The position numbers and the translations under genes were made by a program. Below, piece by piece: positions 1-9,695 of a DNA stretch of 64,000 nt; the first letter of the stretch is position 1, and the number at the start of each line of letters is the position of its first letter. The notes under the pieces are model-generated. The model saw only the letters and a program-made list of their open reading frames with translations, had not been told where the DNA came from and ran no database searches. The stretch comes from Streptomyces sp. SJL17-4 (GTDB taxonomy: Bacteria > Actinomycetota > Actinomycetes > Streptomycetales > Streptomycetaceae). The stretch spans positions 4,313,501-4,377,500 of the forward strand of contig NZ_CP104578.1 in the NCBI RefSeq assembly GCF_036826855.1, read 5' to 3'.

Positions 1-641
1 ATGCCGTCCGGGATGTCGGAGTCCCGGACGAACTCGCGGTACGCCTCGTCGATCACGACCAGGACGTCGGAGGGCACTCGGTCGAGGAAGCGCTCCAGCT
101 CGGCCCGGCGCACCGCGGTGCCCGTGGGGTTGTTGGGGTTGCAGACGAAGATCAGCCGGGTCCTGTCGGTGATCGCCGCGGCCATCGCGTCGAGGTCGTG
201 CACCTCGCCCTCGGTCAGCGGCACCTGCACCGAGGTGGCCCCGCTGATCTGCGTGATGATCGGGTACGCCTCGAAGGAGCGCCAGGCGTAGATGACCTCG
301 TCGCCGGGGCCGGAGGTGGCCTGCAGGAGCGACTGGGCGACGCCGACCGAGCCGGTGCCGGTGGCCAGGTGCGAGACGGGCACGCCGAAACGGTCCGCCA
401 GTTCCTCGGTCAGCCCCGTGCAGGCCATGTCCGGGTAGCGGTTGAAGTTCGCGGCGGCGGCCAGCGTGGTCTCCATGACCCCCGGCAGCGGCGGATACGG
501 GTTCTCGTTGGAGGACAGCTTGAAGGCCACGGGCCCGCCCGAGGCCGCCGGCCTGCCCGGCTTGTAGGTGGGGACGCCGTCCAGCTCGGCGCGCAGCTTC
601 GGGCCCGTGCTCGTCCCGCTGGTCCCGCTGGTCTCGCTCAC
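1..641 (-). CDS. hisC: Histidinol-phosphate aminotransferase-like PLP enzyme (5' part, cut by window edge)
   Basis: Class I/II PLP aminotransferase of the HisC type, which transfers an amino group to histidinol phosphate or to aromatic keto acids. The first 213 residues are present; the rest, including the PLP-binding lysine, lies beyond base 1. Visible motifs are [11 protein letters not shown] near residue 40 (substrate loop), CNPNNPTG and DEAYREF, which hold the cofactor Asn, Asp and Tyr. The GTG start at 641 has GAGGAGG about 7 bases upstream. No other his genes are nearby, so it may be a second HisC or an aromatic aminotransferase rather than the histidine-operon enzyme. The fold assignment is firm; the substrate is inferred. 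Confidence 0.85.
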   Translation of the reverse strand, partial: MSETSGTSGTSTGPKLRAELDGVPTYKPGRPAASGGPVAFKLSSNENPYPPLPGVMETTLAAAANFNRYPDMACTGLTEELADRFGVPVSHLATGTGSVGVAQSLLQATSGPGDEVIYAWRSFEAYPIITQISGATSVQVPLTEGEVHDLDAMAAAITDRTRLIFVCNPNNPTGTAVRRAELERFLDRVPSDVLVVIDEAYREFVRDSDIPDG

Positions 642-715
642 TCTGTGGCCTCCTCGACCGTCCGTACCGCCAATACTCCTCACCTTAAGAGGATTCCCCT
701 CCGCTGCGAATGGGC

Positions 716-724
716 TGTGGACAA
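716..724 (-). other. Isolated DnaA box
   Basis: TGTGGACAA on the + strand is the reverse complement of TTGTCCACA, the preferred Streptomyces DnaA box. It lies 75 bases upstream of the aminotransferase start, 57 kb from oriC, with no second box beside it. A single 9-mer can occur by chance, so function is uncertain. Confidence 0.4.
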
Positions 725-779
725 CAGGAGGGACACGCTGAGGACACGACCTCCGGGAGCGACGCCCGAACCGCCCCCC

Positions 780-855
780 GGGCACCCTCCGAGCCACCCC
801 CGAGCCGCCCTCCCCGGGCACCCTCCGAGCAACCCTCCCCGAGCACCCTCCGAGC
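780..855. repeat. Three spaced copies of a C-rich 15-mer
   Basis: Copies at 780-794, 816-830 and 841-855 share CACCCTCCGAGC; the first two are identical over 15 bases (GGGCACCCTCCGAGC). They are separated by short C-rich spacers. The setting is the 5' region of the LacI-type gene. Confidence 0.5.
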
Positions 856-1151
856 CGCCCCGAACCGCCCTCCGGCGCGGCCCCGAACCGGGGGAGCGCG
901 CATCCGGGTGGTGCGCGCCGGTGGCGGGCGCCGTGGCGCGCATCCCCCGTAGAGGTGAGTTGAGACCTCTTCGAGACCTCGCCCCCACTCCAGGCCTACG
1001 CCGTTCGGCAACCACTGGTCCCATGGCGAATGCCCTAACTACCTTGGATTCCTTACCTATTGACGCCTTTCGGCCATGCAGAAACGTGCCTGTCAACGCC
1101 TGCATATGCGACCGGCCCAACCGCCCCTCATCGCCCTACTATCGGCTCGCC

Positions 1152-2258
1152 ATGACAGCAGCAGGGAAGCACCAGGTGAGCCGGGCACAGACCCGGGGAA
1201 GCCGGCAGGGCCGGGCAGGCATCCGGGACGTGGCCGCCGCCGCCGGGGTCTCCATCACGACTGTCTCCGACGCGCTCAACGGCAAGGGCCGACTCCCCGA
1301 CGCCACCCGCCGTCACGTGCGCGAGGTCGCCGACCGGCTGGGCTACCGCCCGTCCGCGGCGGCCCGCACGCTCCGCACGGGGAAGTCGGGACTCATCGGC
1401 CTGACCGTGACCACATACGGGGATGAACCTTTCACCTTCACCGAATTCGCGTACTTCGCGGAGATGGCCAGAGCAGCCACATCGGCGGCGCTCGCGCGGG
1501 GCTACGCCCTGGTCATCCTCCCCGCCACCTCCCGCCATGACGTCTGGTCGAACGTCGCCCTCGACGGCACCGTCGTCATCGACCCCTCCGACCACGACCC
1601 GGTCGTCACCGAACTGGTCCGGCAGGGCCTGCCCGTCGTCTCCGACGGGCGCCCCGCCGGCACCCTTCCGGTCACCGCCTGGGTCGACAACGACCACGAA
1701 GCCGCCGTCCTCGATCTGCTCGACCACCTCGCCGACGCCGGCGCCCGCCGCATCGGTCTCCTCACCGGAACCACCACCGACACCTACACCCGTCTGTCCA
1801 CCACCGCGTACCTCAACTGGTGCGAGCGGGTGGGCCAGGACCCCGTCTACGAGGCCTATCCGGCGCACGACCCGTGCGCGGGCGCCGTCGCGGCCGACCG
1901 GCTGCTCGCCCGACCGGACCGGCCCGACGCCGTGTACGGCCTCTTCGACCCCAACGGAACCGACCTCCTCGCGGCCGCGCGCCGCTACGGGCTGCGCGTC
2001 CCGGACGACCTGCTGCTGGTCTGCTGCAGCGAGTCGACCGTCTACGCCACCACCGAACCGCCCATCACGACGCTCTCACTCAAGCCGCGCAGGATCGGCA
2101 CGGCCGTCGTCCAGCTCCTCATCGACGCCATCGAAGGGATCGACACCGACGGCCCGGTCGAGCAGGTGATACCGACCGAACTCATCGTCCGCACCTCCTC
2201 GCAGCGCCGTCCACCGCGCACCACCGTCAGCCCGCCGCGCTCACCCGCGAAGGACTGA
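1152..2258 (+). CDS. LacI/GalR-family transcriptional regulator
   Basis: A 368-residue DNA-binding repressor. The N-terminal helix-turn-helix (about residues 25-70) carries DVAAAAGVSITTVSDALN and a hinge helix (RPSAAARTLRTGKS); residues about 75-340 form a periplasmic-binding-protein-like ligand domain. Starts with LacI-like length appear at ATG 1152; the frame stays open further upstream, but that part is Pro/Arg-rich and does not resemble the family. LacI regulators bind palindromic operators and are released by a sugar or nucleoside. No transport or catabolic operon adjoins it, so neither ligand nor target can be named. The C-terminal 25 residues are Arg/Pro-rich and probably disordered. 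Confidence 0.88.
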   Translation: MTAAGKHQVSRAQTRGSRQGRAGIRDVAAAAGVSITTVSDALNGKGRLPDATRRHVREVADRLGYRPSAAARTLRTGKSGLIGLTVTTYGDEPFTFTEFAYFAEMARAATSAALARGYALVILPATSRHDVWSNVALDGTVVIDPSDHDPVVTELVRQGLPVVSDGRPAGTLPVTAWVDNDHEAAVLDLLDHLADAGARRIGLLTGTTTDTYTRLSTTAYLNWCERVGQDPVYEAYPAHDPCAGAVAADRLLARPDRPDAVYGLFDPNGTDLLAAARRYGLRVPDDLLLVCCSESTVYATTEPPITTLSLKPRRIGTAVVQLLIDAIEGIDTDGPVEQVIPTELIVRTSSQRRPPRTTVSPPRSPAKD

Positions 2259-2448
2259 CACCCCGCCAACCGGCGCCACCGAATCCGCCGTCCCCGCCCC
2301 TGCCCGTGGGCCGGGACGGCGAAACCGGCCACCGAACCGGCCTCAACCCTGGACTCGACCTTCTCAATTCGGGCGAAACAACCGGTGAACCCGGAGTGGA
2401 CCCGGATTCACCACCCCTGGTGCGTCACACAGGAGGACCCTCATTCCT

Positions 2449-2535
2449 ATGATGGGCGCACGACATCGCGGACCACCCCGACCAGGCCGGTCCGCCATGT
2501 GCAGGGCATCGCGACGGTGGTGGAGGGGTCCATGA
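2449..2535 (+). CDS. Possible leader peptide coupled to the metallophosphatase gene
   Basis: A 28-codon reading frame starting MMGARHRGPP, with AGGAGG at 2431-2436, 12 bases before the ATG. Its TGA overlaps the ATG of the next gene (ATGA at 2532-2535), the usual geometry for coupled translation. The strong AGGAGG has no in-frame start for the downstream gene at normal spacing, so it may serve this leader. The spacing is long and the peptide has no recognisable homology, so this is tentative. Confidence 0.2.
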   Translation: MMGARHRGPPRPGRSAMCRASRRWWRGP

Positions 2536-3881
2536 CTCAGGGGGCCGGGCAGGAGCCCGTGGTGCGCACGGCGACATTGCGTGACTTCCGCGTACCGCCG
2601 TACGCCCGCGTGCCCGTACAGGGCCATGCCACCGATCCGACGACCACGGAACCTCTGCCGGTGCTCCCACCGGCCGAGCCCGCTCCCCCGGAGCGCGCAC
2701 CCGTGGCCACACCCTCCGCACCCACGGCCGCCGTACTCGGGGTCTCCGTCGCTACGCCCGTACCCGCAGCCGCCGTGTCCGTGTCCGCTCCCGCGCCGGC
2801 GCCCGCGCCGGCCGAGCCGACCCTGCATCTGGGACGTCGTACCCCTCCCGCGTACGCCCCCGGCCCCGCCCCGACCGCCTCCTCCATCGTCTCCGTCGCC
2901 ACCGGCCACCCCGGCAACGCCTTCCCCGAGGGCGGGATGCCCGAGGGCTACACCCCGACCGAGCGCGACCTCCCCGTCATCAACCGCGGCGACACGGTCC
3001 AGGTCCTGGTCGCGGCCGAGCCCGCCCCCGCCGCCGAGCCCGCCCCCGCGAGCGGCGAAGGCCCCGGCCCGCTCTACGTCGTCGGCGACGTCCACGGCTA
3101 TCTCGACGAGCTCGTCGCCGCCCTCCGCGCCCAGGGACTCATCGACGAGAACGGCAGCTGGGCCGCCGGCAACGCCCGCCTCTGGTTCCTCGGCGACTTC
3201 ACCGACCGCGGCCCCGACGGCATCGGTGTCATCGACCTCGTCATGCGCCTCTCCGCCGAGGCGGCCGCCGCCGGCGGCTACTGCAAGGCCCTCATGGGCA
3301 ACCACGAGCTGCTGCTCATCGGCGCCAAGCGCTTCGGCGACACCCCGGTGAACTCCGGCGCGGGCACCGCCACCTTCCAGGCCGCCTGGCTGCTCAACGG
3401 CGGCCAGAAGCACGACATGGACCGGCTCCAGGACGTCCATCTGCAGTGGATGTCCCGGCTCGACGCCGTGGTGCGGGAGGACGACCACCTCCTGGTGCAC
3501 TCCGACACCACCGCGTACCTCGACTACGGCCAGACCATCGAGGACGTCAACGACACGGTCCACGAGATCCTCAACCGGAACGACGCCGACGAGGTCTGGG
3601 ACGTCTTCCGGAAGTTCACCAAGCGCTTCGCGTTCCGCGACGAGGGCGGCCCGCAGGCCGTCCAGGAGCTGCTCGCCACCTACGGCGGCTCCCGGATCGT
3701 CCACGGCCACAGCCCCATCCCGTACCTCCTCGGCCAGGTCGGCACGGAGGACGACGAGGGCAATTCGGGCCCGCTCGTCGACGGACCGCACGTGTACGCG
3801 GACGGTCTGGCGATCGCCATGGACGGCGGAGTGACCATGGCCGGAAAGCTACTGGTCGTCCAACTCCCCCTGAACGGCTGA
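2532..3881 (+). CDS. Calcineurin-like metallophosphatase with Pro/Ala-rich N-terminus
   Basis: A 449-residue protein of the PPP/calcineurin-like phosphoesterase superfamily, hydrolysing phosphate esters with a two-metal centre. The signature blocks are in order: GDVHG (about 185), GDFTDRGPDG (about 221), GNHE (about 256) and the C-terminal GHS motif. The first 175 residues are Pro/Ala/Val-rich low-complexity sequence and probably a disordered linker. I chose ATG 2532, which begins MTQGAGQEPV; an in-frame GTG at 2385 would add 49 unlikely residues. Whether it acts on phosphoproteins (Ser/Thr type) or small molecules such as diadenosine polyphosphates cannot be read from the sequence. Confidence 0.85.
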   Translation: MTQGAGQEPVVRTATLRDFRVPPYARVPVQGHATDPTTTEPLPVLPPAEPAPPERAPVATPSAPTAAVLGVSVATPVPAAAVSVSAPAPAPAPAEPTLHLGRRTPPAYAPGPAPTASSIVSVATGHPGNAFPEGGMPEGYTPTERDLPVINRGDTVQVLVAAEPAPAAEPAPASGEGPGPLYVVGDVHGYLDELVAALRAQGLIDENGSWAAGNARLWFLGDFTDRGPDGIGVIDLVMRLSAEAAAAGGYCKALMGNHELLLIGAKRFGDTPVNSGAGTATFQAAWLLNGGQKHDMDRLQDVHLQWMSRLDAVVREDDHLLVHSDTTAYLDYGQTIEDVNDTVHEILNRNDADEVWDVFRKFTKRFAFRDEGGPQAVQELLATYGGSRIVHGHSPIPYLLGQVGTEDDEGNSGPLVDGPHVYADGLAIAMDGGVTMAGKLLVVQLPLNG

Positions 3882-4047
3882 CGCATAACCCTCCGCATCC
3901 GGGGAAGGCGAATTCCGGAAACACCCTGTCAGCGTGTGGCACCACCGCAATACCATCGGGTCCATCCGTAGCAGGCTCTCCTCCGTTTCCGCCCAACCGA
4001 CCGTTTCCCACGGCTGATCCGGGCCTACGGAGCATCGGGGGATGCAC

Positions 4048-4701
4048 ATGAACGTGGCTCCGCACCTGCTGACCGAGGACCGCGCCGAGTACGAGCGGCT
4101 CCTCGACGACGCACTCAGCACCGCCCACGCACGTCCGGATCTCGCCGGGGCGGGAACCCGGCTCACGCTCGCCCAGCTGCGCGCCCTGACCCTGAACGCG
4201 ACAACTCTGGTCACCAGCGCCGCGGCGAGCGAGTACGACCACTTCGTGAAGGTCCGCGAGCAGCATCGCGCGGCCCTCGGGACCAGGACACCGGCGTCTT
4301 CGGACCGTCCGGGCCCCGGCCCCGGCGTGGTCGCGATCCTCACCGTCATGGTGCCCGTCCTCGCGGGTGCGGCGGCCGTCATCTTCCTGCTGGTCGGCGC
4401 GGTCCTGCACGCCATCGCCCCCACCGTGGTGTTCGGGGCCACCCTGCTCACGGCCGGCCTGGTCTTCGGCGCGGTCGCCGCCGCCGGACTGCTCGGCGCG
4501 GCCGCCGGCCTCCTCGTGACGGCCCTGCGCAACAGCCCCGCCGAGGTGAACAGGGGCGGTCCACCCGCGGCAGCACCGGACGACGAGCTGTCCCGCGCAC
4601 GGGAGGCCTGGCGCCGCGCCCTCCTCGAGCGGGGCATCCTGCCCTTCCTCCGCGACGTCCTCGCCGCCACCACCCCACCCACCGGCCCCCCTGGCCCCTG
4701 A
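4048..4701 (+). CDS. Hypothetical membrane protein
   Basis: A 217-residue protein of unknown function. Residues 1-85 are soluble and helical with charged content; residues about 94-160 form a strongly hydrophobic Ala/Val/Leu block, enough for two or three membrane helices. The C-terminal 50 residues are soluble and end in a Pro-rich tail. I prefer the ATG at 4048 over that at 4042 because the GGGGG run at 4037-4041 then sits 6 bases upstream. It is followed by a clear hairpin terminator and converges on the thiC remnant. No catalytic motif is visible. Confidence 0.7.
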   Translation: MNVAPHLLTEDRAEYERLLDDALSTAHARPDLAGAGTRLTLAQLRALTLNATTLVTSAAASEYDHFVKVREQHRAALGTRTPASSDRPGPGPGVVAILTVMVPVLAGAAAVIFLLVGAVLHAIAPTVVFGATLLTAGLVFGAVAAAGLLGAAAGLLVTALRNSPAEVNRGGPPAAAPDDELSRAREAWRRALLERGILPFLRDVLAATTPPTGPPGP

Positions 4702-4710
4702 CGAACCACC

Positions 4711-4739
4711 GGCCCGCGACTCCCCCGGGGTCGCGGGCC
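4711..4739. terminator. Hairpin terminator between membrane-protein gene and thiC remnant
   Basis: A 10-bp perfect stem GGCCCGCGAC / GTCGCGGGCC with a CCCCCGGG-type loop, between convergent genes. Its stem sequence closely matches the hairpin at 6031-6063 that follows intact thiC, which suggests this was the original thiC terminator. Confidence 0.75.
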
Positions 4740-4760
4740 GGCTCGGTCTCCGGGCGGTGG

Positions 4761-4895
4761 TCAGTCCGCCAGCGGGAGGTACACGCGGTTGCCCGTCGCC
4801 GCGAACTCGGCCGACTTCGCGGCCATCCCCGCCTCGATCTCGTCCGCCTTCAGATCGCCACCGTGCTCCCGCCGGATGTCCTGCGAGATCTTCAT
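4761..4895 (-). pseudogene. Detached, diverged copy of the thiC 3' end
   Basis: The reading frame encodes 44 residues from MKISQDIRREHGG to [10 protein letters not shown], matching the ThiC C-terminus. Aligned by hand with the intact gene (end at 6087) about 29 of 46 positions agree, including the last 10 residues and EIEAGM. Upstream of MKIS similarity stops at the 3' end of the beta-propeller gene. The remnant keeps MKISQDIR, closer to the usual ThiC pattern than the MKISRSIT of the intact gene, so this may be the ancestral end. Its ATG overlaps the TGA of the propeller gene (ATGA), so a short peptide could still be translated. Confidence 0.8.
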
Positions 4896-5935
4896 CGACT
4901 GAAGGATTCCTCTGGAGACGGACGCGAAGCCGGCTGAGGAAGCGCAATGATCGCGATTCCGTCCTGCTGGGCTACCGCCAGACGGCTACCGTCCGGATGA
5001 AGCGCAGCCACGGGAGTCGGTACGTGCCTCACCCCGTAGCTGCCGACGCGCGGTGAGACCCCGACCTCCGGCCACTCCGCAAGAACGGCTCCCGTGGGCG
5101 CATCGATCAGCCGCGGGTGCTCGCACAGCACGATGACGCCATCACCGTGCCCGATGAGTGTGCCCATCGGAAGCTCAAGCTGGTGCCTGTGCAGCCATCT
5201 CTGCTCCGACAACGACCACACGCCCAAATGCCTGGGCCCCAGCGTTGCCGGGTCGTCCGCGTCGTCATCGTCGGCCTCGTCCTCGCCCGTCGCCACCGCC
5301 AGGCGATCGCCGTCGAGCCAACAGGCGGCATCGATTTCGGCATCCACCCAGCTCCACGACGGCAGTAGGCCCTCACCGTCGAGCACGGTCGGCTCTGTCA
5401 GTGCCCGTTCGAGGTCGTACACCCGGGCGATCCCGAACGGACTCCACAGCCAGCCGGCCGAGAGGAGCCGCTTGCCGTCGGGGCTCATGGCAAGCCTGGA
5501 ATGGAAGACGTCAGTCGGCGTCCGCTCGCCATGAGTGAGCCGCTCACCCGTTGCCACGTCCTCGACTTCGATGACTTCATAGGCGTCGGGACAGTGCACC
5601 AGCACCTCCCGACCGTCGGAGAGCGCGCCCAGCACCACCGGGTAGTCGAAGTCCTTGGCGTGGTAGCAGCTCCGGTTGAGCTCACGGACGATCCGCTGTC
5701 CGTCGAGGAGTAGTGCCTTCGTCCCCCGCTCGGTGTACGCGACGGTGTACCGGCCGGACGGCGAGACGACGGCCCGATCGAAGGGGTACGCGTACATGCG
5801 TCCTGATGGGTGCTCGACGCCGTCGGACGTCCAGCGCCGTCCCCCGTCCACTCTGTCGACGAGGTCCTCCCCGTCCCATGCCAACGACCGCACCTTGCCC
5901 GTCGCCTTCCACCGCACCACCCCGGTGCTGCCCAT
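4892..5935 (-). CDS. Beta-propeller (WD40-like) protein of unknown function
   Basis: A 347-residue cytoplasmic protein without signal peptide or membrane helix. At least four propeller-blade motifs of the type (S/H)PDGxxLAVA can be seen: VSPSGRYTVAYT, AMSPDGKRLLSAG, WLDGDRLAVATG and LHPDGSRLAVAQQ. An acidic run (DEADDDDADD) sits about residue 235. The ATG at 5935 has a strong GGAGGGGGG 4 bases upstream. Such proteins usually act as binding scaffolds; no enzyme motif is visible. The gene lies between two copies of the thiC 3' end and terminator and reads in the thiC direction, so it looks like cargo of an insertion or recombination event. The function is unknown. Confidence 0.75.
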   Translation of the reverse strand: MGSTGVVRWKATGKVRSLAWDGEDLVDRVDGGRRWTSDGVEHPSGRMYAYPFDRAVVSPSGRYTVAYTERGTKALLLDGQRIVRELNRSCYHAKDFDYPVVLGALSDGREVLVHCPDAYEVIEVEDVATGERLTHGERTPTDVFHSRLAMSPDGKRLLSAGWLWSPFGIARVYDLERALTEPTVLDGEGLLPSWSWVDAEIDAACWLDGDRLAVATGEDEADDDDADDPATLGPRHLGVWSLSEQRWLHRHQLELPMGTLIGHGDGVIVLCEHPRLIDAPTGAVLAEWPEVGVSPRVGSYGVRHVPTPVAALHPDGSRLAVAQQDGIAIIALPQPASRPSPEESFSR

Positions 5936-6030
5936 CGATCCCCCCTCCGCATACGGCCTCAGTCGGCCGCGCGCCTGCGCCTGAATGTATTCGAAGCAGG
6001 GGATCCAACAGTCGGGCCGGGATCGGAGGC

Positions 6031-6063
6031 GGGCCCGTGACTCCCCCCGTGAGTCGCGGGCCC
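6031..6063 (-). terminator. thiC hairpin terminator
   Basis: Stem GGGCCCGTGACTC / GAGTCGCGGGCCC with one mismatch, loop of 7, starting 24 bases after the thiC stop codon (6087-6089). It is a diverged duplicate of the 4711-4739 hairpin. Confidence 0.75.
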
Positions 6064-6086
6064 ATCTCGTGCTTCCAGTCGCCGGA

Positions 6087-8033
<1,947 letters not shown>

Positions 8034-8111
8034 TGCAAAGGTGCCACCACGCTAGCGTCATCCCTGGCGTGCTGAACAGTGGGCCCCTGCCGTTCTTGCG
8101 ATGATCGGTCG

Positions 8112-9536
8112 GTGACTTCCCCCCAACAGACTCCCGAGCCGCACGGCCACGACCACGACCACGGCCCCCACGAGCATGCTCAGGCACACGGTTCTCATGG
8201 GCACGGTCCGGCACACGGATCCCACGGGCACAGCCACGGGCACAGCCACAGCCATGGGCCCGCCACGCCGGTGTCCCGGCATCTGCGCAGGGTCATCGCC
8301 GCGATCCTCATCCCCTTCGCCACGGCGGTCGTGGTCGGGCTCGTGGTCCTGTGGCCCGGTGGCCCCCCGCCGCACGAGCGCACCGGCGTCGGCTTCGACC
8401 GGCAGACCGAGCAGGGCAAGGTCGTCGCCGTCCAGCAGGTGGACTGCGCCTCCGTGAACGCGGGGCAGGTCCCACCGACCGGTGACACCTCGACCCCGCA
8501 GGGACGCGAGGCGGTCAACGCCCAGCAGGGGGAGTGCGAGAAGGCGACGATCGAAGTCACCAGCGGTCCGGAGAAGGGGCGTAGGTTCACCGAGATCGTG
8601 CAGCCGGACGCCCCGCGCCAACTGCACGAGGGGCAGGGTGTGGTGGTGGCGTACGCCCCCGACGCCCCGCGCGACCTGCAGTACTCGGTCACCGATGTGA
8701 ACCGGAAGGTCCCGATGGCGGTGCTCGCCGGGATCTTCGCCATCGCGGTCGTGCTCGTCGGCCGGCTGAAGGGCGTGATGGCCCTGGTCGCGCTGGTCGT
8801 GAGCTTCCTGATCCTGACGTTCTTCATCCTGCCGGCGATCCTGGACGGGTCGAATCCGCTGGTCGTGGCGGTGGTCGGATCGAGCGCCATCATGCTGATC
8901 GCGCTCTACATGTGCCACGGACTCTCGGCCCGCACCTCGGTCGCGGTGCTCGGGACGCTGATCTCCCTGCTGCTGATCGGTCTGCTCGGCTCGGTGTTCA
9001 TCGGCTGGGCCTCGCTGAGCGGCAACACCGACGACAACACCGGCCTGATCCACGGCCTCTACCCCGAGATCGACATGTCCGGCCTGCTCCTGGCCGGGGT
9101 GATCATCGGTTCGCTCGGTGTGCTCGACGACGTCACGGTCACCCAGACGTCGGCGGTCTGGGAGCTGAAGCAGGCCGACCCGGGCATGGGGCCGCGCGCG
9201 CTGTACCGGGCCGGGATCCGGATCGGCCGCGACCACATCGCCTCGGTCGTGAACACACTGGTGCTCGCCTACGCGGGTGCCGCCCTCCCGCTGCTGCTGC
9301 TCTTCTCCATCGCTCAGAGCAGCATGGGGACGGTGGCCAACAGCGAGCTGGTCGCCGAGGAGATCGTCCGGACGCTCGTCGGATCGATCGGTCTGGTCGC
9401 GTCCGTGCCGCTCACCACGGCCCTCGCGGCCCTGGTGGTCTCCGCCGACCGCGCGGATGCCGGGGGCGGGCCGGGCACGGGAAGCGGGAAGCCGGCGGCG
9501 GCGGCACGGGGTGGACGACGCCGTCGTGCGAAGTGA
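8112..9536 (+). CDS. YibE/F-family membrane protein with His-rich N-terminus
   Basis: A 474-residue integral membrane protein. Residues 5-50 are a His/Gly-rich cytoplasmic segment (repeats such as HGHDHDHG and HGHSHGHSHSHG). A first membrane helix follows (about 62-85), then an extracytoplasmic domain of about 110 residues, then seven or so hydrophobic helices from residue 200 on. This layout and the C-terminal block fit the YibE/F family, whose activity is not established. The His tract suggests metal binding. I chose GTG 8112 (VTSPQQTPEP); an in-frame GTG at 8079 adds 11 residues. It diverges from thiC and converges on ssgA. Confidence 0.8.
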   Translation: MTSPQQTPEPHGHDHDHGPHEHAQAHGSHGHGPAHGSHGHSHGHSHSHGPATPVSRHLRRVIAAILIPFATAVVVGLVVLWPGGPPPHERTGVGFDRQTEQGKVVAVQQVDCASVNAGQVPPTGDTSTPQGREAVNAQQGECEKATIEVTSGPEKGRRFTEIVQPDAPRQLHEGQGVVVAYAPDAPRDLQYSVTDVNRKVPMAVLAGIFAIAVVLVGRLKGVMALVALVVSFLILTFFILPAILDGSNPLVVAVVGSSAIMLIALYMCHGLSARTSVAVLGTLISLLLIGLLGSVFIGWASLSGNTDDNTGLIHGLYPEIDMSGLLLAGVIIGSLGVLDDVTVTQTSAVWELKQADPGMGPRALYRAGIRIGRDHIASVVNTLVLAYAGAALPLLLLFSIAQSSMGTVANSELVAEEIVRTLVGSIGLVASVPLTTALAALVVSADRADAGGGPGTGSGKPAAAARGGRRRRAK

Positions 9537-9548
9537 GGCCGCCGGCCG

Positions 9549-9690
9549 ACACGCGCCGAGCCGGTGCGCGGGACACGCGCCGAGCCGGGGGCGCGGGACG
9601 TGCGCCAAGCCGGGGGCGCGGGACGTAGGCCGAGCTGGTGCGGGCGGGGGCGCGGGACGTGCGCCGAGCCGGTGCGCGCGGGGGCGCGGG
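9549..9690. repeat. Imperfect G+C-rich tandem repeat between yibE/F-type gene and ssgA
   Basis: About five copies of a 24-33 base unit of the form GCCGAGCCG-GGGGCGCGGGACGTGC, in the convergent gap between two genes. Unit length varies because the GGGGCGCGGG part expands. No reading frame in it looks coding. It may serve as a bidirectional stop or simply be slippage-prone DNA. Confidence 0.65.
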
Positions 9691-9695
9691 CCGGC

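Larger units (their letters stand above)
642..1151. other. Intergenic region between divergent aminotransferase and LacI-type genes
   Basis: About 510 bases with no convincing gene. It should hold the promoters of both divergent genes. It contains a perfect DnaA box (716-724) and three near-identical copies of a 15-base C-rich word ending CACCCTCCGAGC at 780-794, 816-830 and 841-855. Near 900-950 the word GCGCGCATCC occurs twice. Closer to the LacI-type start the DNA becomes less G+C rich (about 1020-1080), as expected of a promoter. No clear -35/-10 pair can be assigned by eye. Confidence 0.5.

Noticed and set aside
198..1151. Upstream extension of the LacI-type frame
   Set aside because: The added sequence is Pro/Arg-rich, covers the promoter region and the divergent gene, and the HTH domain begins properly after ATG 1152.
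9549..9690. CRISPR array
   Set aside because: The repeat units are directly adjacent without unique spacers and no cas gene is present.
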